Shown here: one piece after another, positions 1 through 7,169 of the stretch
Layout: every line of letters starts with the position of its first letter
How positions within the stretch are numbered: position 1 is the first letter of the stretch
Notes under the pieces: generated by a model
Databases searched by the model: none
Told to the model about the DNA's origin: nothing
Seen by the model: only the letters and a program-made list of their open reading frames with translations
Program-made: the position numbers and the translations under genes
From: Crocinitomicaceae bacterium
Lineage (GTDB): Bacteria > Bacteroidota > Bacteroidia > Flavobacteriales_D > Crocinitomicaceae
Assembly: GCA_013215515.1 (NCBI GenBank)
Contig: JABSPC010000748.1
Coordinates: 1-7,169 of the forward strand
Length of the DNA stretch: 7,169 nucleotides
Direction of reading: 5' to 3'

Positions 1-3000
1 CAACACCAAGGTTCCATTCATAACTAAATTGGTTGATTGGATTCCGGGACTTTCTACAAAAGCCCCATCGACATTCTCGTTCCAAGGTGAATTTGCACAT
101 TTAATTCCGGGACAGCCTAAAGCAATTAATAAAGAAGGAACTTCATATGTAGATGATTTTGAGGGGGCTCAAAGCGCTATCGATTTAAGATCGTTTACAG
201 CCTGGAGATTGGCATCTGTACCACAAGGACAGCCAGTTTTATTCCCTGAAGGTGCAAAGAAAGATTTGAGTGCAGGTTATCAAAGATCTGGTATTCATTG
301 GTACGTGATTGACCCAATGTTCTACCAAAGCAACGCACAAACACCTCAGCATATTAAGGACAATCCAGAACAACTGTCGGATAGTAGAATGCGATTGGTT
401 AGTCAAACAGATATTTTCCCTAACCTTCAACTGCAATACGGATCTCTTCCAAATGTTCCATTGTTAGAATTGGCATACTATCCTAAAGAACGTGGGATGT
501 ATAACTATGATACGACTGCAACAACGATTAATACGGATGGTAGTTTTAATGATCCTGAGGAAAGATGGGGTGGTATTATGCGTGCTTTAACTACGAACAA
601 TTTTGAGCAAACAAATATTGAGTATATCCAATTCTGGATGCTTGATCCATTCAATGAGGATGGTGAGCTTGTAGATCCGAATGGGGCTCATAATGGTGGT
701 GATCTATACTTCAACCTTGGAAATATATCAGAGGATGTTCTTCCGGATTCAAGAAAAAGTTTTGAAGATGGATTGTCTCCTCAAGGTTCATCTGTGACGG
801 ACAATACTGCCATTACCGATTGGGCTAGAGTTTCTACGCAACAAGTTGTAGTTAATGCATTTGATACCGATCCAATTGCAAGATTGAATCAAGATGTTGG
901 ACTTGACGGATGGAACAACGCTGATGAAAGGATTGCATTCTTGGATTACGTTTCATGGATAGAAGCGAATTCAAACTTGACAGCAGCGGCTAAAGCAAAA
1001 ATGATTGCTGATCCATCAAACGATGATTACAACTATTACCGTGATGATGTCTATGACACTGATGAATTAACGATTCTAGAAAGATACAAGGCGTATAACG
1101 GGATGGAAGGAAACTCATATACAACTGAGATGTCTGATTCCGCAAATGCTGAAGGTTACCCTACTTTAGGTTCTAACAATCCTGATGTTGAGGATATGAA
1201 CCAAGATAACAACTTGTCAGAATCAGAAGCGTACTTCCAGTACAAGGTTAGTTTACGCCCAGGAGACTTGGTTGTTGGACAAAACTTCGTGACTAGTGTT
1301 CAGACATTTACAAGTGGTAACAAAACTGAAAACTGGTACCAATTTAAAATTCCAATTCGTGATTACGAAAAATCAGTTAATGGGATTTCAGATTTCAGAT
1401 CAATTCGATTCATGAGAATGTTCATGAAAGAATTTGATGAAGAAGTGGTATTGAGATTTGCACGACTTGAATTCATCCGTGGTGAGTGGAGAAGATATTT
1501 TGAAGATTTAACGGAACCAGGAGAAGGTGTAACAATTGACCCTGATTTAACTTCATTCAATGTTGGTACTGTTAATATTCAAGAGAACGAGCAAAGAACA
1601 CCTGTTAAATACGAGATTCCACCTGGAATTATTCAAGAGGTCGATCCATCTCAAACATTTCAAAGACAATTGAATGAGCAATCACTTACATTAGAAGTAT
1701 GTGATTTGCAAGACGGAGATGCACGAGCGGCTTATAAAAATGTTCAGTTTGATGTTAGAACATACAAGAGATTGAAAATGTTCGTTCACGCTGAAGCAGT
1801 GGAAAATGCTGCAACGCAATTGAATGATGATGACCTTACTTTATTCGTGAGATTAGGTACTGACTTTACAGATAACTATTACGAGTATGAGATTCCATTG
1901 AAAACAACTGCTTGGGGATCGACATTAGATACAGATATTTGGCCGGAAGAAAACAATATCGAAATTGTGTTCGAAGACTTACTTAAATTGAAGTTAGCTC
2001 GGAATGCACAAATTGCAGCAGGAAATGCACTGGTATCTTACATTAATGAGTACGAAGATCTTATTGCAGCTGATGTGACCAATGGAATTAACGAAGTACT
2101 GATTAAAGTAAAAGGAAATCCAAATCTTCAAGGACTTAGAACGGTTATGGTGGGCGTGCGTAATCCACATAAGGACAAACATGTTTTGGAAAACTGGAAA
2201 GAGGATGGATTGCGTAAGTGTGTAAATGTTTGGATTAACGAATTAAGATTGACGGATTTTGTAAGCGAAGGTGGTTCTGCTGCTGTGGCTCAAATGCGTC
2301 TTCAAATGGCAGATTTTGCTAACATTAACATGTCAGGTAATTACTCTGGAATTAATTGGGGAGCAGTTGATAGTAGAGTACAAGACAGACAACGTGATCA
2401 ACGAATTGGGTTTGATATGAACGCGAATGTTCAACTGGGCCAGTTCTTCGGCAAGAAAGCGAAAGTTTCAATGCCATTCTTCTTTGGGTATTCTTTGGGT
2501 ATCATAAATCCAGAATACGATCCATCGAATCAAGATATCAGATTGGAAGATGTTGCAGATATTGATCAAAGAAAACTATTAGCAAAGCAAGGGCAGGATT
2601 TTCAAGCGCGTAAGTCGTACAACTTCACGAATGTTAGAAAAGAACTTAAAGCAGGTGCTAAATCACACTTCTGGAGAGTCTCAAACTGGTCAGCGAACTA
2701 TGCATATGCTGAGAACTTCTCAAGAGATTATAATACTGCTAAGGACAGAACGAGAACATGGAGTGGAGGGTTGAATTATGCTTACTCGTTCAACTCGAAA
2801 CCAATTATGCCGTTCAAGAAAATTAAGTTCTTGAAAAAATCCAAGTGGTTTGCTATCATTCGTGATGTCAACTTGTATTTGGCACCTAAGAATGTATCGT
2901 TCACAAATGATTTAATGAGAGCTTACAACGAACGTGAAATCAGAAACAACGTAGCGCCTGAATATGAGTTCGCACCAGTTTTCGTAAAGAAATTCACTTG

Positions 3001-5113
3001 GAACAGAACATATAATCTAGGTTATGATATTACGCGTAAACTGAAATTCAAATTCTCAGCAACAAACAGATCTATGTTTGTTGAAAATGACGGAGGCGCG
3101 GATCGTGGTGGTGTTGATCGTAACGATTACCCTGCAGGTTATGCGCACTTTAAGGATACTGTACGACACCAATTGAAAAGCTTTGGTACCGCAATGGATT
3201 ACACGCACAACTTTAGCTTCAGTTATTCAATTCCATTTGAAAAAATTCCTGCTACAAATTGGTTAAGTGCAAATGTTAAATACTCGGGAACTTACAATTG
3301 GCAAAGAGCACCGTTAGGACAAACTGATTATGGAAACACTGTTCAGAACAGTAGAAATATAAATGTAACAGCTCAAGCTAACTTCACATCGCTTTACAAT
3401 AAAGTGCCTTGGTTGAAGAAAGTAAACACGAACGGGAGAGGAAATTCGAGAGGAAGACCGGGTAGTAAAGTAAGTCCTAGATCAAATGCTGGAGATGGAC
3501 AAGGAGGTGTTAACACGAAACCTAGGGATACGCTAACTCCACCTATGCCTATTGATTCAATGACGCCTAAGGAAAAACGCAAGTGGGAACGTAAAGTTAA
3601 GCTCTTCGAAAAGAAACAAGATCGAGAAGAGATTAGACAGAAAAAAAGAGGGGGAAAAGTGCATCCGGTTGCAGGTTTTGGAGCGAGAATGATAATGTCA
3701 GTTCGTAACGTATCTGGAACATACTCATTGACGAATGGAACATTGCTTCCTGGTTACAATCAAGAAGTTGGAATTCTAGGATTCAACCCTCAGTTGAGAG
3801 GTGGCATGGGCGGCTTTATATTCGGCCAGCAACGGTATACAATGTTTGGTGCCGATTCGGGCTATGATGCGGCTCAGAATGCTGCTGACCGTGGTTGGTT
3901 GGTTGAGAATGAAAATCAGAACAGACAATATACGAATACGCATAACCAAGTATATAATTTGAGAGCAAACCTTGAACCGATTAAGGATCTTTCAATTGAA
4001 CTTACATTAAACAGAACATATTCGAACAACTCGAATGAGTTCTTCAGATTTAATCCGTTATTAGGTTCAGCGGGAGAGTTTGAAAGTCAAAGTAGAGTGA
4101 ATGTATCTACATTAACATACTCAAATGTATCATTCGGTTCAGCGTTCGTCAAATTGGGTAATGAGTTCGAATCATCTGTCTTCATAGACATGTTGGATAA
4201 GAGACAAGAAGTTTCTTCTCTTCTGGGAGCACAAAATTCGAATTCTTCAGTTGATGCATCTGGATACTATGACGGATACGGTCAAACACAACAGGAGGTT
4301 GTTATGGGAGCATTTATAACGGCTTATTCGAACAGAAACGTAAACGATAAGAACATTAGCCCAGTAGACAATATACCGCTTCCTAACTGGTCATTGAACT
4401 ACAATGGTTTGAAGAAGTTTGAGTTCATGAAGAAACATGTAAAGAACTTTGTTATCCGTCATGCTTATAGCTCAACGATTAGTGTTTCTGGAATGCAAAC
4501 AAACTTGAATGCCGCATTTGATGCAAATGGCGAAAATGCTTCTGCAAGAGATTTGAACAATAACTTCATCGCTGGAATGCAAGTTCAAAATGTTGCGATC
4601 TCGGAACGTTTCTCTCCATTAATTGGATTGGATGCGACGTGGTTGATTAGGGGTAAAAGAAAAATTGAAGGTGCTAAGTCTAAAGGACAAGCGCAAGGAT
4701 TAATTACGAAGTTCGAATACAAAAAGGACCGTAGCGCAATTCTTTCAATTGTGAACAATCAAGTGACTGAAATATTAGGAACGGAGTGGGTATTCGGTAC
4801 TGGTTTCAAATTTAAGAAGGTGAAATTGCCTTTCAGGAAAGTGAAAGCAAATGATTTGAGCGTGAGAGTGGATATTTCGTTTAGAGATAACTTAACTGTA
4901 ATTAGAAAAGTAGCTGAAAACACAAATCAAGCAACTGCTGGACAAAGAGTTGTTTCGATTAAATCATCTGCTGATTATAACTTCACTAAGAACTTGATCG
5001 TTTCATTCTATTATGATCAAACATTGAACACGCCGAAAGTAACGACATCTTATCCTACTGGAAACTTAAGTACTGGTATCCGATTGAGATTTAATCTTGC
5101 TGGAGTTCAATAA
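1..5113 (+). CDS. sprA: SprA/Sov, outer-membrane translocon of the type IX secretion system (C-terminal part, 5' end outside window)
   Basis: SprA is the very large outer-membrane beta-barrel through which T9SS substrates (adhesins, hydrolases, gliding proteins) leave the cell in Bacteroidota. The frame is open from base 2, starting NTKVPFITK, with no stop before the TAA at 5111-5113. The TTG at 29 is therefore an internal codon, not a start. 1,703 residues are visible; family members are about 2,400, so roughly 700 N-terminal residues including the signal peptide are missing. Family landmarks in order: an IPGLSTKAPST segment and SYVDDFEGAQSAIDLR near the left edge; YYPKERGMYNYD (about 475-510); ERWGGIMRAL followed by IEYIQFWMLDPF (about 559-652); GGDLYFNLGNISEDVLPDSR (about 695-755); VWINELRLTDF (2228-2260). 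Aromatic, alternating beta-strand sequence follows, ending FYYDQTLNTPKV and a terminal LRFNLAGVQ. An EF-hand-like loop (1193-1228) and a basic, low-complexity linker (about 3418-3660) stand out. No frameshift is seen. Identification rests on recalled family motifs; I am very sure of the family. Confidence 0.96.
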   Translation, partial: NTKVPFITKLVDWIPGLSTKAPSTFSFQGEFAHLIPGQPKAINKEGTSYVDDFEGAQSAIDLRSFTAWRLASVPQGQPVLFPEGAKKDLSAGYQRSGIHWYVIDPMFYQSNAQTPQHIKDNPEQLSDSRMRLVSQTDIFPNLQLQYGSLPNVPLLELAYYPKERGMYNYDTTATTINTDGSFNDPEERWGGIMRALTTNNFEQTNIEYIQFWMLDPFNEDGELVDPNGAHNGGDLYFNLGNISEDVLPDSRKSFEDGLSPQGSSVTDNTAITDWARVSTQQVVVNAFDTDPIARLNQDVGLDGWNNADERIAFLDYVSWIEANSNLTAAAKAKMIADPSNDDYNYYRDDVYDTDELTILERYKAYNGMEGNSYTTEMSDSANAEGYPTLGSNNPDVEDMNQDNNLSESEAYFQYKVSLRPGDLVVGQNFVTSVQTFTSGNKTENWYQFKIPIRDYEKSVNGISDFRSIRFMRMFMKEFDEEVVLRFARLEFIRGEWRRYFEDLTEPGEGVTIDPDLTSFNVGTVNIQENEQRTPVKYEIPPGIIQEVDPSQTFQRQLNEQSLTLEVCDLQDGDARAAYKNVQFDVRTYKRLKMFVHAEAVENAATQLNDDDLTLFVRLGTDFTDNYYEYEIPLKTTAWGSTLDTDIWPEENNIEIVFEDLLKLKLARNAQIAAGNALVSYINEYEDLIAADVTNGINEVLIKVKGNPNLQGLRTVMVGVRNPHKDKHVLENWKEDGLRKCVNVWINELRLTDFVSEGGSAAVAQMRLQMADFANINMSGNYSGINWGAVDSRVQDRQRDQRIGFDMNANVQLGQFFGKKAKVSMPFFFGYSLGIINPEYDPSNQDIRLEDVADIDQRKLLAKQGQDFQARKSYNFTNVRKELKAGAKSHFWRVSNWSANYAYAENFSRDYNTAKDRTRTWSGGLNYAYSFNSKPIMPFKKIKFLKKSKWFAIIRDVNLYLAPKNVSFTNDLMRAYNEREIRNNVAPEYEFAPVFVKKFTWNRTYNLGYDITRKLKFKFSATNRSMFVENDGGADRGGVDRNDYPAGYAHFKDTVRHQLKSFGTAMDYTHNFSFSYSIPFEKIPATNWLSANVKYSGTYNWQRAPLGQTDYGNTVQNSRNINVTAQANFTSLYNKVPWLKKVNTNGRGNSRGRPGSKVSPRSNAGDGQGGVNTKPRDTLTPPMPIDSMTPKEKRKWERKVKLFEKKQDREEIRQKKRGGKVHPVAGFGARMIMSVRNVSGTYSLTNGTLLPGYNQEVGILGFNPQLRGGMGGFIFGQQRYTMFGADSGYDAAQNAADRGWLVENENQNRQYTNTHNQVYNLRANLEPIKDLSIELTLNRTYSNNSNEFFRFNPLLGSAGEFESQSRVNVSTLTYSNVSFGSAFVKLGNEFESSVFIDMLDKRQEVSSLLGAQNSNSSVDASGYYDGYGQTQQEVVMGAFITAYSNRNVNDKNISPVDNIPLPNWSLNYNGLKKFEFMKKHVKNFVIRHAYSSTISVSGMQTNLNAAFDANGENASARDLNNNFIAGMQVQNVAISERFSPLIGLDATWLIRGKRKIEGAKSKGQAQGLITKFEYKKDRSAILSIVNNQVTEILGTEWVFGTGFKFKKVKLPFRKVKANDLSVRVDISFRDNLTVIRKVAENTNQATAGQRVVSIKSSADYNFTKNLIVSFYYDQTLNTPKVTTSYPTGNLSTGIRLRFNLAGVQ

Positions 5114-5559
5114 TGAATTTAAGAAAAGCGCAACCTGGTGACGAAAGTGCGATCCTAGAATTAATAAAAGGATTGGCTGAGTATGAAAATGAACCAGACG
5201 CAGTTATAAATACTTCTAAAAAGCTTCATGATGACTTGTTTAAACACAAGTATTGTGAAGCTTTTGTCGTTGAAATCGATTCTAAAATAATAGGTTTTTC
5301 ACTCTTCTATACTTCGTACTCTACTTGGAAAGGTCCATGCATTTATCTAGAAGACCTCTATATTCTTCCCGAAGCTCGAAAAACAGGTGCAGGGTCATTG
5401 TTGTTTGATGCAGTAGTGAATACTGCCAAGGATAGAAAGGTGAACAGAATGGATTGGCAAGTTCTCGACTGGAATGAGCCTGCCATTAAGTTCTATGAAA
5501 AGAAGAATGCGATACTAGATCCTGAATGGATCAATGGGCGGTTGTTTTTTGAGTATTAA
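5113..5559 (+). CDS. GNAT-family N-acetyltransferase, spermidine/spermine (diamine) acetyltransferase-like
   Basis: A 148-residue single-domain GNAT protein, expected to be cytosolic and to transfer an acetyl group from acetyl-CoA to an amine. The N-terminus (MNLRKAQPGDESAILELIKGL) is the usual first strand and helix. The acetyl-CoA pyrophosphate loop is R89-K-T-G-A-G94, matching R/QxxGxG/A. It is preceded by YLEDLYILPEAR, which resembles the LEDFF region of animal SSAT. WNEPAIKFYEKKNA (120-133) contains WNEP and Tyr128, aligned by eye with the SSAT catalytic Tyr140. Length and motif order fit the SSAT-like branch, but many bacterial members of this branch act on other amines, thialysine or unknown substrates, so the substrate is open. 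The ATG overlaps the sprA stop by one base (TAATG), with no separate ribosome binding site, which supports this start and suggests coupled translation. It has no signal peptide and no obvious role in secretion. Confidence 0.9.
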   Translation: MNLRKAQPGDESAILELIKGLAEYENEPDAVINTSKKLHDDLFKHKYCEAFVVEIDSKIIGFSLFYTSYSTWKGPCIYLEDLYILPEARKTGAGSLLFDAVVNTAKDRKVNRMDWQVLDWNEPAIKFYEKKNAILDPEWINGRLFFEY

Positions 5560-5582
5560 GAATTATCCTATTCTTTTAATAC
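5553..5582 (+). terminator. Candidate weak terminator hairpin at the convergent gene ends
   Basis: An imperfect inverted repeat overlaps the GNAT stop codon. The left arm GTATTAAGAAT (5553-5563) pairs with ATTCTT (5570-5575) and AATAC (5578-5582), giving 11 pairs around a six-base loop (TATCCT) with a two-base TT bulge in the right arm. It sits between two convergent genes, where terminators are expected. Against it, the stem is almost entirely A/T and no U-tract follows on either strand, so it does not meet the usual intrinsic-terminator pattern. Termination here is inferred, not shown. Confidence 0.3.
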
Positions 5583-5603
5583 AGTCTCGTCGGGACAAGC
5601 AAA

Positions 5604-5657
5604 CTACAATAAATCATTGGCCAAATTCGCCAATTCAGAACGCTCGCCTTTCTCCAA
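5604..5657 (-). other. Untranslated remnant of the phoH C-terminus beyond the in-frame TAA
   Basis: In the same minus-strand frame as phoH, directly after the TAA at 5658-5660, the codons read LEKGERSELANLANDLL and then TAG (5604-5606). From memory, PhoH2 proteins of this phylum end in a very similar way (HVTLEKGERSELA...), so this is the normal tail and the TAA occupies one tail position. With it, the ancestral protein would be about 441 residues, near the usual family length. The segment shows no frameshift, so the simplest explanations are a recent nonsense substitution or a base-call error. Confidence 0.75.
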
Positions 5658-6929
5658 TTAAACATGCGCGAAAAGTGATTGGCCCTTCAATCGATCCATT
5701 AAATAAGCCAAACCATTACTGTGCTCGTCCAAGTAGGGAGTATCTATTTGGTTTACATCTCCCGTGAAGACAATTTTCGTACCGTCTCCAGCTCTAGTGA
5801 TGATGGTTTTTATTTCATGCGGAGTTAAGTTTTGCGCCTCATCAACGATGAACATAATGTTGGATAAACTTCTTCCTCTAATAAAGGCTAAGGGCGTAAT
5901 TACGAACTTCCCGCTTTCTTCTAAAGCTGTGATCGTTTTACGTTTCTTTTCATTTTCACCAAATTGAGATTTAATGAATTTCAAATTGTCCCACAATGGT
6001 TCCATATAGGGGGCAATCTTATCATCCGCATCACCAGGTAAGAAACCAATTTCTTTATTAGATAAAGGCACAATTGGACGGGCCAAAATGATTTGTTCGT
6101 ACTTTTTATGCTGTTCCAATGATGCCGCCAATGCCAAGAGTGTTTTCCCCGTTCCTGCTACGCCTTGCAAAGCGACAAGTTTAATGTCTTCATTCATTAG
6201 AGCGTTAAAAGCAAAGGCTTGTTCTGCATTTTTTGGTTTGATCCCGTAAACGAATTCTTTCTCAATTCGCTCAATCCGGTCGAGTTGAGGATTGTAAACC
6301 GCCAATGAAGATGATTTTCCGTTTTTCAAGATGTAATAACCATTGGCAACTTTATTCTTTCCTAGAATTCCATTTTCATCAATATTTCCTTTGGTGAAAA
6401 TCTGACGAATTTGATCAGAATCAACATTTTCAATTATGCAGACACTAGCCGGTTCATGGTCATCACTGCTTACTTTTCCCGTCTCGTAATCTTCAGCATT
6501 AATCCCTATCGCTTTTGCTTTAATTCTAAGGTTGATGTCTTTAGTGACCAAAATCACTTCAATCGAGGGGTTTTGCTCTTTTAAAAACAACGCTGTATTA
6601 ATAATCTTATGATCGTTTTTACCTCGAGCATATATCGTCTCAGCGTTTAACCCTTCTGGTTCAGAAACCAAAACGACTTTGAATTTTCCCAAATTTTTGG
6701 CAAGTGGAATCCATTCTTGTAAGCTATGATTCGTCGAAAGCTTGTCAATAAATCGAATGATCTCTCGAGCGGAAAAATTCTTTGTGTCGTTTCCTATCTT
6801 GAAATTGTCCAATTCCTCTAAAACAGTAATTGGTATCGCAACATCTTGCTTTCCAAAATGAGTTATACACTGGTGATCGTGAAGTAATACGGATGTGTCA
6901 AGGACAAAGATTTTTTTCTTTTTAGCCAT
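5658..6929 (-). CDS. PhoH family ATPase with N-terminal PIN nuclease domain (PhoH2/YlaK type), apparently C-terminally truncated
   Basis: A 423-residue cytosolic protein of the PIN-PhoH fusion family; characterised members show ATP-dependent RNA unwinding and ribonuclease activity. The PIN domain covers about residues 6-150, with acidic residues at Asp11 (FVLDTSVLL), Glu38/Glu39 (VLEELDNFK), Asp106 (KNDHKI) and Asp131 (VTKDINLR). A linker leads to the PhoH ATPase from about 228. This has Walker A GVAGTGKT (256-263), the family motif GFLPGD (295-300), FIRGRSL (349-355), Walker B IVDEAQN with Asp363-Glu364, and FTGDVNQID (388-396). The ATG start is followed at once by a lysine run and the first PIN strand, as is normal in the family. 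The frame stops after FAHV, whereas relatives continue with a short tail. That tail is encoded just past the TAA, so 18 positions are missing. The catalytic motifs are all upstream and intact, so partial function is plausible. It runs convergently with the GNAT gene and in the same direction as the gene at the right edge. Confidence 0.94.
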   Translation of the reverse strand: MAKKKKIFVLDTSVLLHDHQCITHFGKQDVAIPITVLEELDNFKIGNDTKNFSAREIIRFIDKLSTNHSLQEWIPLAKNLGKFKVVLVSEPEGLNAETIYARGKNDHKIINTALFLKEQNPSIEVILVTKDINLRIKAKAIGINAEDYETGKVSSDDHEPASVCIIENVDSDQIRQIFTKGNIDENGILGKNKVANGYYILKNGKSSSLAVYNPQLDRIERIEKEFVYGIKPKNAEQAFAFNALMNEDIKLVALQGVAGTGKTLLALAASLEQHKKYEQIILARPIVPLSNKEIGFLPGDADDKIAPYMEPLWDNLKFIKSQFGENEKKRKTITALEESGKFVITPLAFIRGRSLSNIMFIVDEAQNLTPHEIKTIITRAGDGTKIVFTGDVNQIDTPYLDEHSNGLAYLMDRLKGQSLFAHV

Positions 6930-7039
6930 ACTGGGTATTTTTTCTTTAATATAGTAGTATCCAAGGATTAGACCATATTTATTGACAATTTTTTGTGAAT
7001 TACAGATGCGTAGATTAACTTATTATTGAATATACGAAC

Positions 7040-7169
7040 TTATTTCAATTTTTGACCCAATCCAAATTCGACTGGGCTCGCTAGAATCACGTATAAGTTG
7101 TCATATCTGGCCTCAGTCATGTTTTCAAGATAGAAATGACCAATTTGTTTACGGCCAGTAAAATCGAGC
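7040..7169 (-). CDS. C-terminal 42 codons of an unidentified protein, possibly an outer-membrane beta-barrel (truncated by window edge)
   Basis: On the minus strand the frame is open from the right edge and reads 42 codons to a TAA at 7040-7042. The residues start LDFTGRKQIGHFYLEN and end FGLGQKLK. The segment LENMTEARYDNLY followed by a final hydrophobic/polar alternating strand vaguely resembles the last strands of TonB-dependent receptors (ENLTxxxY ... FxxGLxxxF). However, the chain ends in Lys rather than the usual terminal Phe, so this is only a suggestion. Codon use resembles the neighbouring genes. It lies 110 bases upstream of phoH in the same direction. Most of the gene is outside the window, so no function is assigned. 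That it is a real gene end is supported by protein-like composition in an otherwise AT-rich edge; the remaining 110 bases to phoH read as non-coding. Confidence 0.55.
   Translation of the reverse strand, partial: LDFTGRKQIGHFYLENMTEARYDNLYVILASPVEFGLGQKLK

Noticed and set aside
29..31. TTG as the start codon of the large plus-strand gene
   Set aside because: The frame is open upstream to the window edge and encodes family-like sequence (NTKVPFITKL), and SprA proteins are about 700 residues longer, so the TTG is internal.
239..3582. Four minus-strand open frames of about 62-65 codons within sprA (239-436, 1363-1560, 1994-2182, 3394-3582)
   Set aside because: They are antisense shadows of sprA with no domain-like features; the Pro/Leu-rich one at 3394-3582 simply mirrors the basic linker.
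5618..5634. Short inverted repeat TTGGC...GCCAA in the gap downstream of phoH
   Set aside because: It falls in the phoH tail remnant and is explained by the repeated Leu-Ala-Asn codons; no U-tract follows.
5534..5967. Two plus-strand open frames (5534-5767 and 5764-5967)
   Set aside because: Both lie mostly antisense to the well-supported phoH gene and the first also overlaps the GNAT end; neither shows any protein family pattern.
6962..6988. Possible Bacteroidota promoter for phoH on the minus strand (TTG at 6986-6988, then AATCCTTG 16 bases later)
   Set aside because: The downstream element matches the TAnnTTTG consensus only partly and the spacing is on the short side; in AT-rich DNA such partial matches are common.
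7021..7055. Inverted repeat TTGAA...TTCAA followed by TTTTT on the plus strand, as a terminator
   Set aside because: Only five A/T-rich pairs with a 14-base loop, and the T-run lies on the strand opposite to the gene that would need it.

Overview
The window looks like chromosomal DNA of a member of the Bacteroidota, probably Flavobacteriales-like. The DNA is moderately AT-rich. The genes have no clear Shine-Dalgarno sequences. The dominant gene is sprA/sov, which encodes the outer-membrane translocon of the type IX secretion system (T9SS), a machine confined to this phylum. Genus cannot be assigned from the sequence alone.

Layout. (1) Bases 1-5113, plus strand: the C-terminal 1,703 codons of sprA; the 5' part lies outside the window. 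(2) Bases 5113-5559, plus strand: a small GNAT-family N-acetyltransferase resembling spermidine/spermine acetyltransferase. Its ATG shares one base with the sprA stop codon (TAATG), so the two are almost certainly co-transcribed and probably translationally coupled. (3) Bases 5553-5596: a short convergent intergenic zone with an imperfect AT-rich hairpin and a second small hairpin; it may hold a weak terminator. (4) Bases 5658-6929, minus strand: a PIN-PhoH ATPase (PhoH2/YlaK type). It ends at a TAA, but the same frame continues past this stop with a recognisable family C-terminus up to a TAG at 5604, so the gene appears to have lost its last 18 codons to a nonsense codon, or the base is a sequence error. 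(5) Bases 6930-7039: a 110-base spacer upstream of phoH with no confident promoter. (6) Bases 7040-7169, minus strand: the last 42 codons of an unidentified gene running in from the right edge.

The genes do not form one obvious pathway. SprA exports proteins across the outer membrane. The acetyltransferase is a cytosolic small-molecule or protein acetyltransferase that may simply share sprA's transcript. PhoH2 is a cytosolic nucleic-acid ATPase/nuclease on the opposite strand. I found no mobile element, CRISPR array, tRNA, rRNA or clearly novel multi-gene system. The most notable points are the in-frame stop in phoH, the sprA-GNAT overlap, an EF-hand-like loop in SprA and a highly basic linker inside the SprA barrel region.
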